From NCBI GenBank assembly GCA_002825465.1, contig PJER01000086.1, positions 1-8,540 on the forward strand: a stretch of DNA of 8,540 bases. Direction: 5' to 3'. Positions 6,631 through 8,540 of this stretch are shown piece after piece. The notes under the pieces are model-generated. The model was not told where the DNA came from. It ran no database searches and saw nothing but the letters and a program-made list of their open reading frames with translations. Within the stretch, counting starts at the first letter, position 1. Every line of letters starts with the position of its first letter. The position numbers and the translations under genes were made by a program. This DNA comes from Candidatus Thorarchaeota archaeon MP8T_1 (lineage in GTDB: Archaea; Asgardarchaeota; Thorarchaeia; Thorarchaeales; Thorarchaeaceae).

Positions 6631-6732
6631 TAAAATGATTCTATTGCTTTCCTTTGATTTAACACTTGGCATCAAATTAGGAAATACCCACAAACCGAAT
6701 TCCTTTTCCATAGTTCTTCAGTAGGATTGGGT

Positions 6733-7443
6733 ATGTCAGATCCGTGGAGCGAGATTATGATGGACGCCGCAGCAGGCGTTGCAGGCGAATATACAATAGA
6801 ACGAGATGATGGAAGAATCGAAACGTTACAGGTACTCGACTATAATCGTCCACTATTGGAATGGTCGGAATGCGAACGGCTTGCCATTCAACATGCAGCA
6901 GGAAAAGTATTGGATATTGGGTGCGGAGCTGGGCGTGTATTACTTCATCTACAGAACCTTGGTCATGAAGTTGTTGGAATTGATCTTGCTCAAGGTGCTG
7001 TAGAGGCATGCAAGAGGAGGGGGATTACAGAAGTGCACGTAATGTCAGCTAAAGAGATTGACTTTCCAGAGGCAACATTCGACACCGTAGTCATGTTTGG
7101 GAATAATTTTGGAATTCTCGGAAATGATGAAAACATTATAGACATGCTCAGGACACTTCATAGGATAACCACGCCTCAAGGCAAAATACTCGCAGGTAGC
7201 GCGGATGTGGTAAAGACCAATGATCAAGAACATCTAGACTACCACATGTTGAATGTATCGCGAAACAGGCCAAAAGGCCTCATTCGATTGAGAGTGGCAT
7301 ACAAGGGACTCGTGGATGAATGGATGGATCTGCGACTAGCGACACCTGACGAAATGGCATATCTTGCAGAGAAGGCAGGATGGTCATTGGAAAGGAAATA
7401 TCAAGATGGAACCACGTACGTGGGGATACTTGTCAAGAAGTGA
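6733..7443 (+). CDS. class I SAM-dependent methyltransferase
   Basis: This 236-aa cytoplasmic protein has a Rossmann methyltransferase core. Motif I is VLDIGCGAGRVL (59-70), the acidic ribose-binding residue is D84 in VVGIDLA, and motif II lies near FDTVVMFGNNFGILG (116-130), followed by LHRITTPQGKIL, the usual post-motif strand. The N-terminal cap (MSDPWSEIMMDAAAG) is of the kind found in many archaeal stand-alone methyltransferases. The substrate may be a small molecule but cannot be read. The ATG at 6733 is preferred over TTG 6727 because AGGA lies about 7 nt upstream. It is divergent from the membrane-protein gene across 117 bp. Its stop codon overlaps the GTGAT ribosome site of the next gene, which starts 5 bp later, so the pair is one operon. 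Confidence 0.9.
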   Translation: MSDPWSEIMMDAAAGVAGEYTIERDDGRIETLQVLDYNRPLLEWSECERLAIQHAAGKVLDIGCGAGRVLLHLQNLGHEVVGIDLAQGAVEACKRRGITEVHVMSAKEIDFPEATFDTVVMFGNNFGILGNDENIIDMLRTLHRITTPQGKILAGSADVVKTNDQEHLDYHMLNVSRNRPKGLIRLRVAYKGLVDEWMDLRLATPDEMAYLAEKAGWSLERKYQDGTTYVGILVKK

Positions 7444-7448
7444 TTACT

Positions 7449-7982
7449 ATGACGATTTATGCTCTTGGAGATAAGGAACCTGAAATTGCTGCGTCAGCAT
7501 ATGTGCATCCCCAAGCTTCTGTCATTGGAGATGTAAAGATTGGAGAGCGAGTCTTCATCGCACCAATGGTATCTATACGAGGAGACAGAGGAAGGATTAT
7601 CATTGATGATGAGACAAATGTCCAGGACGGTGTTGTGATTCACTCAGATCCAAGTTTTACAACTCGCATTGGGAAACGCGTGAATATAGGACACAACGCC
7701 ACCATTCATGCTGAATCGATAGATGATTATGCGGCAATTGGTATGGGAGCGGTTCTTATGCTCGGTTCTAAGGTGGCAAAAGGGGTTTTAATTGCTAACT
7801 CAGCATTACTTCACAGCAAGACTGAAACTGAACCAAACAAGGTCTACACAGGAGTACCGGCTAAGTACATGAGGGATATTGGCGCAGGAAGTCCTGCACG
7901 TGAAGCTATTGACGACTACCTTGATTCATATGTTGAAAACACGGCATCCTATCCTAGTAACCTACGTAAGATCAAAGAGTGA
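7449..7982 (+). CDS. gamma-carbonic-anhydrase-like left-handed beta-helix protein (CamH/PaaY-like)
   Basis: This 177-aa protein is a hexapeptide-repeat beta-helix (about 15-145) with a C-terminal helix. The three zinc ligands of gamma carbonic anhydrases are present: H65 (VVIHSD), and H82 and H87 (GHNATIH). R45 and D47 of the RGD motif and the Q59-D60 pair also match Methanosarcina Cam positions. The acidic loop that holds the proton-shuttle Glu of Cam is absent, as in the CamH and YrdA/PaaY groups, so it may be a carbonic anhydrase, a thioesterase or an acyltransferase-like enzyme. The start is ATG 7449, which gives the normal MTIYALGD opening. Earlier in-frame starts lie deep in the methyltransferase gene. 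GTGAT at 7440-7444 serves as ribosome site and spans the methyltransferase stop. Confidence 0.9.
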   Translation: MTIYALGDKEPEIAASAYVHPQASVIGDVKIGERVFIAPMVSIRGDRGRIIIDDETNVQDGVVIHSDPSFTTRIGKRVNIGHNATIHAESIDDYAAIGMGAVLMLGSKVAKGVLIANSALLHSKTETEPNKVYTGVPAKYMRDIGAGSPAREAIDDYLDSYVENTASYPSNLRKIKE

Positions 7983-8001
7983 TTAGCCACAAAGTAATAC
8001 C

Positions 8002-8009
8002 TTATATCA
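8002..8009 (+). promoter_or_regulatory. TATA box for the 96-aa protein gene (leaderless transcript)
   Basis: TTATATCA is centred about 25 bp before ATG 8030 and is preceded by the purine-rich AAAGTAATA, a possible BRE. No Shine-Dalgarno lies before the ATG. This fits a leaderless archaeal transcript starting at or next to the start codon. Confidence 0.5.
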
Positions 8010-8029
8010 ATATTCACTATAGTTATCTC

Positions 8030-8320
8030 ATGGAAAATAATGAAACCGTTATTGAAGGGAAAATAGTATCAAGTCAGCTCGGTGAATTTGGAAAAGACGA
8101 GATTGTCTATGGATACATAGGTATTGAAGTTAGTCACAACCAAATTGTGTTAGTGAAGATAGACTCCTACACCTGGTACGAAACGCTTGATATTGGAAAG
8201 CATGTAATTATTCATGCAGCGAAACTCGGTACGACTAATATCCTAGTCGCAAGGAAAGTAAACATAAAACAGGGAACTGATTCAAGTTCAGTTGCAGACA
8301 GTATTGCAGTGCCTTCTTAA
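8030..8320 (+). CDS. small beta-rich hypothetical protein
   Basis: I do not recognise this 96-aa protein. Residues 5-80 alternate hydrophobic and polar residues in short strands (TVIEGKIVSS, IVYGYIGIEV, QIVLVKIDSY, KHVIIHAAKL, NILVARKVNI) with a conserved-looking turn SYTWYETLDIG at 46-56. This suggests a small beta barrel, possibly OB-like, with a disordered Ser-rich tail. There is no signal peptide, membrane helix or Cys pair. A longer reading from GTG 7979 overlaps the gamma-CA stop and would add 17 residues. ATG 8030 is preferred because the TATA box at 8002-8009 sits 25 bp before it, which also explains the missing ribosome site. It may be expressed apart from the methyltransferase/gamma-CA pair. 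The coding call is fairly secure; the role is unknown. Confidence 0.7.
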   Translation: MENNETVIEGKIVSSQLGEFGKDEIVYGYIGIEVSHNQIVLVKIDSYTWYETLDIGKHVIIHAAKLGTTNILVARKVNIKQGTDSSSVADSIAVPS

Positions 8321-8328
8321 TTGATGAG

Positions 8329-8360
8329 TTTGCTTGCATATAGGATGCACGACAAGCAAA
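8329..8360 (+). terminator. hairpin after the 96-aa protein gene
   Basis: TTTGCTTG at 8329-8336 and CAAGCAAA at 8353-8360 form an 8-bp perfect stem, with a small inner CAT/ATG pairing in the 16-nt loop. It begins 8 nt after the stop codon. No long T-run follows, so it may be a 3'-end stabilising structure or a weak terminator rather than a classic one. Confidence 0.35.
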
Positions 8361-8388
8361 GACTGATCTTCCATCTTAGGGGCAATAT

Positions 8389-8405
8389 TGATTCCACTGG
8401 AATCA
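8389..8405. promoter_or_regulatory. 17-bp palindrome, candidate operator
   Basis: TGATTCCA-C-TGGAATCA is a perfect 8-bp inverted repeat around one base, a typical size for a dimeric helix-turn-helix regulator. It lies about 40 bp upstream of the TATA-like element and about 90 bp before the ATG of the last gene. It is too tight to form an RNA hairpin without loss of several pairs, so a DNA-protein site is the better reading. Confidence 0.4.
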
Positions 8406-8443
8406 TCAGAAAGTAGTCATCAATAAGAGCATGTTGGAGCTAG

Positions 8444-8451
8444 ACTTTTAG
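8444..8451 (+). promoter_or_regulatory. TATA-like element for the last gene
   Basis: ACTTTTAG would place a transcription start near 8473, leaving a leader of about 20 nt that contains GAGGAATGAT (8479-8488), a good partial match to AGGAGGTGAT, 5 nt before ATG 8494. Confidence 0.35.
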
Positions 8452-8493
8452 CATGAAATGAACATACTCCAGACTATCGAGGAATGATTCATC

Positions 8494-8540
8494 ATGCCAG
8501 AATTGCCATTACGTTACTTCTGTTATGTTTGTGGGCAGCA
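8494..8540 (+). CDS. N-terminal fragment, possible hotdog-fold (PaaI-like) thioesterase
   Basis: Only 15 codons are in the window: MPELPLRYFCYVCGQ. The Cys-x-x-Cys-Gly after an aromatic run resembles the CFVCG-NPxGL opening of many hotdog-fold thioesterases, and the cut codon (CA-) would fit His or Gln next. A Zn-ribbon protein is the alternative. The ribosome site GAGGAATGAT and a TATA-like box upstream support a real gene start here. If it is a thioesterase, it would fit the acyl-CoA theme of the window. Confidence 0.5.
   Translation, partial: MPELPLRYFCYVCGQ

Noticed and set aside
6616..6711. Longer membrane protein starting at ATG 6711
   Set aside because: The added residues translate the GGAGG region and crowd the divergent promoter; ATG 6615 has the clear ribosome site.
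7380..7448. Upstream in-frame extension of the gamma-CA homologue
   Set aside because: The extra 23 residues are the methyltransferase end read in another frame and do not resemble the family N-terminus.
1..8540. Mobile element, CRISPR array or prophage
   Set aside because: I saw no transposase or integrase motifs, no regularly spaced repeats, no tRNA-linked direct repeats and no sharp shift in base composition.

Overview
The window looks like a chromosomal segment of an archaeon, perhaps of the Asgard group (Thorarchaeia-like). That placement is inference. What I can see is an SCP2-type thiolase joined by an ATGA overlap to a DUF35 Zn-ribbon/OB protein, a pairing well known in archaea. I also see TATA-like boxes about 25 bp before likely transcription starts, one apparently leaderless gene, several TTG starts, and Shine-Dalgarno sites of both the GGAGG and GTGAT type. 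I see no rRNA, tRNA, CRISPR array, insertion sequence or phage gene. Gene density is high, and no stretch of 300 bases lacks a gene.

Layout. (1) Bases 1-105 are the end of an alpha/beta-hydrolase gene. (2) Bases 214-1772, minus strand: thiolase then DUF35 protein, one transcription unit. (3) Bases 1934-3136, plus strand: acyl-CoA dehydrogenase, divergent from the thiolase across a 161-bp promoter region and followed by a likely terminator. (4) Bases 3272-5865, plus strand: a three-gene unit of a nitroreductase-family flavoprotein, a 182-aa protein I cannot assign, and a homocitrate/2-isopropylmalate synthase-family enzyme without the LeuA regulatory domain. (5) Bases 5866-6615, minus strand: an unassigned four-helix membrane protein whose stop codon directly abuts the stop codon of the synthase gene. 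(6) Bases 6733-7982, plus strand: a class I methyltransferase and a short (CamH/PaaY-like) gamma-carbonic-anhydrase homologue. (7) Bases 8030-8320: a 96-aa beta-rich protein with its own promoter. (8) Bases 8321-8493: a hairpin, a 17-bp palindrome and a promoter candidate. (9) Bases 8494-8540: the first 15 codons of what may be a hotdog-fold thioesterase.

How the genes may work together. The hydrolase, thiolase, DUF35 protein, acyl-CoA dehydrogenase and possible thioesterase all suit acyl-CoA (short- or branched-chain fatty acid) metabolism. The nitroreductase/182-aa/acyl-transfer synthase unit condenses or processes an acyl-CoA-derived acid by family knowledge, but its substrate cannot be read from sequence. 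The methyltransferase and gamma-CA homologue form a separate tight unit. I found no clear signature of a wholly new defence or mobile system. The most open questions are the synthase unit with its unassigned middle gene, and the palindrome before the last gene.
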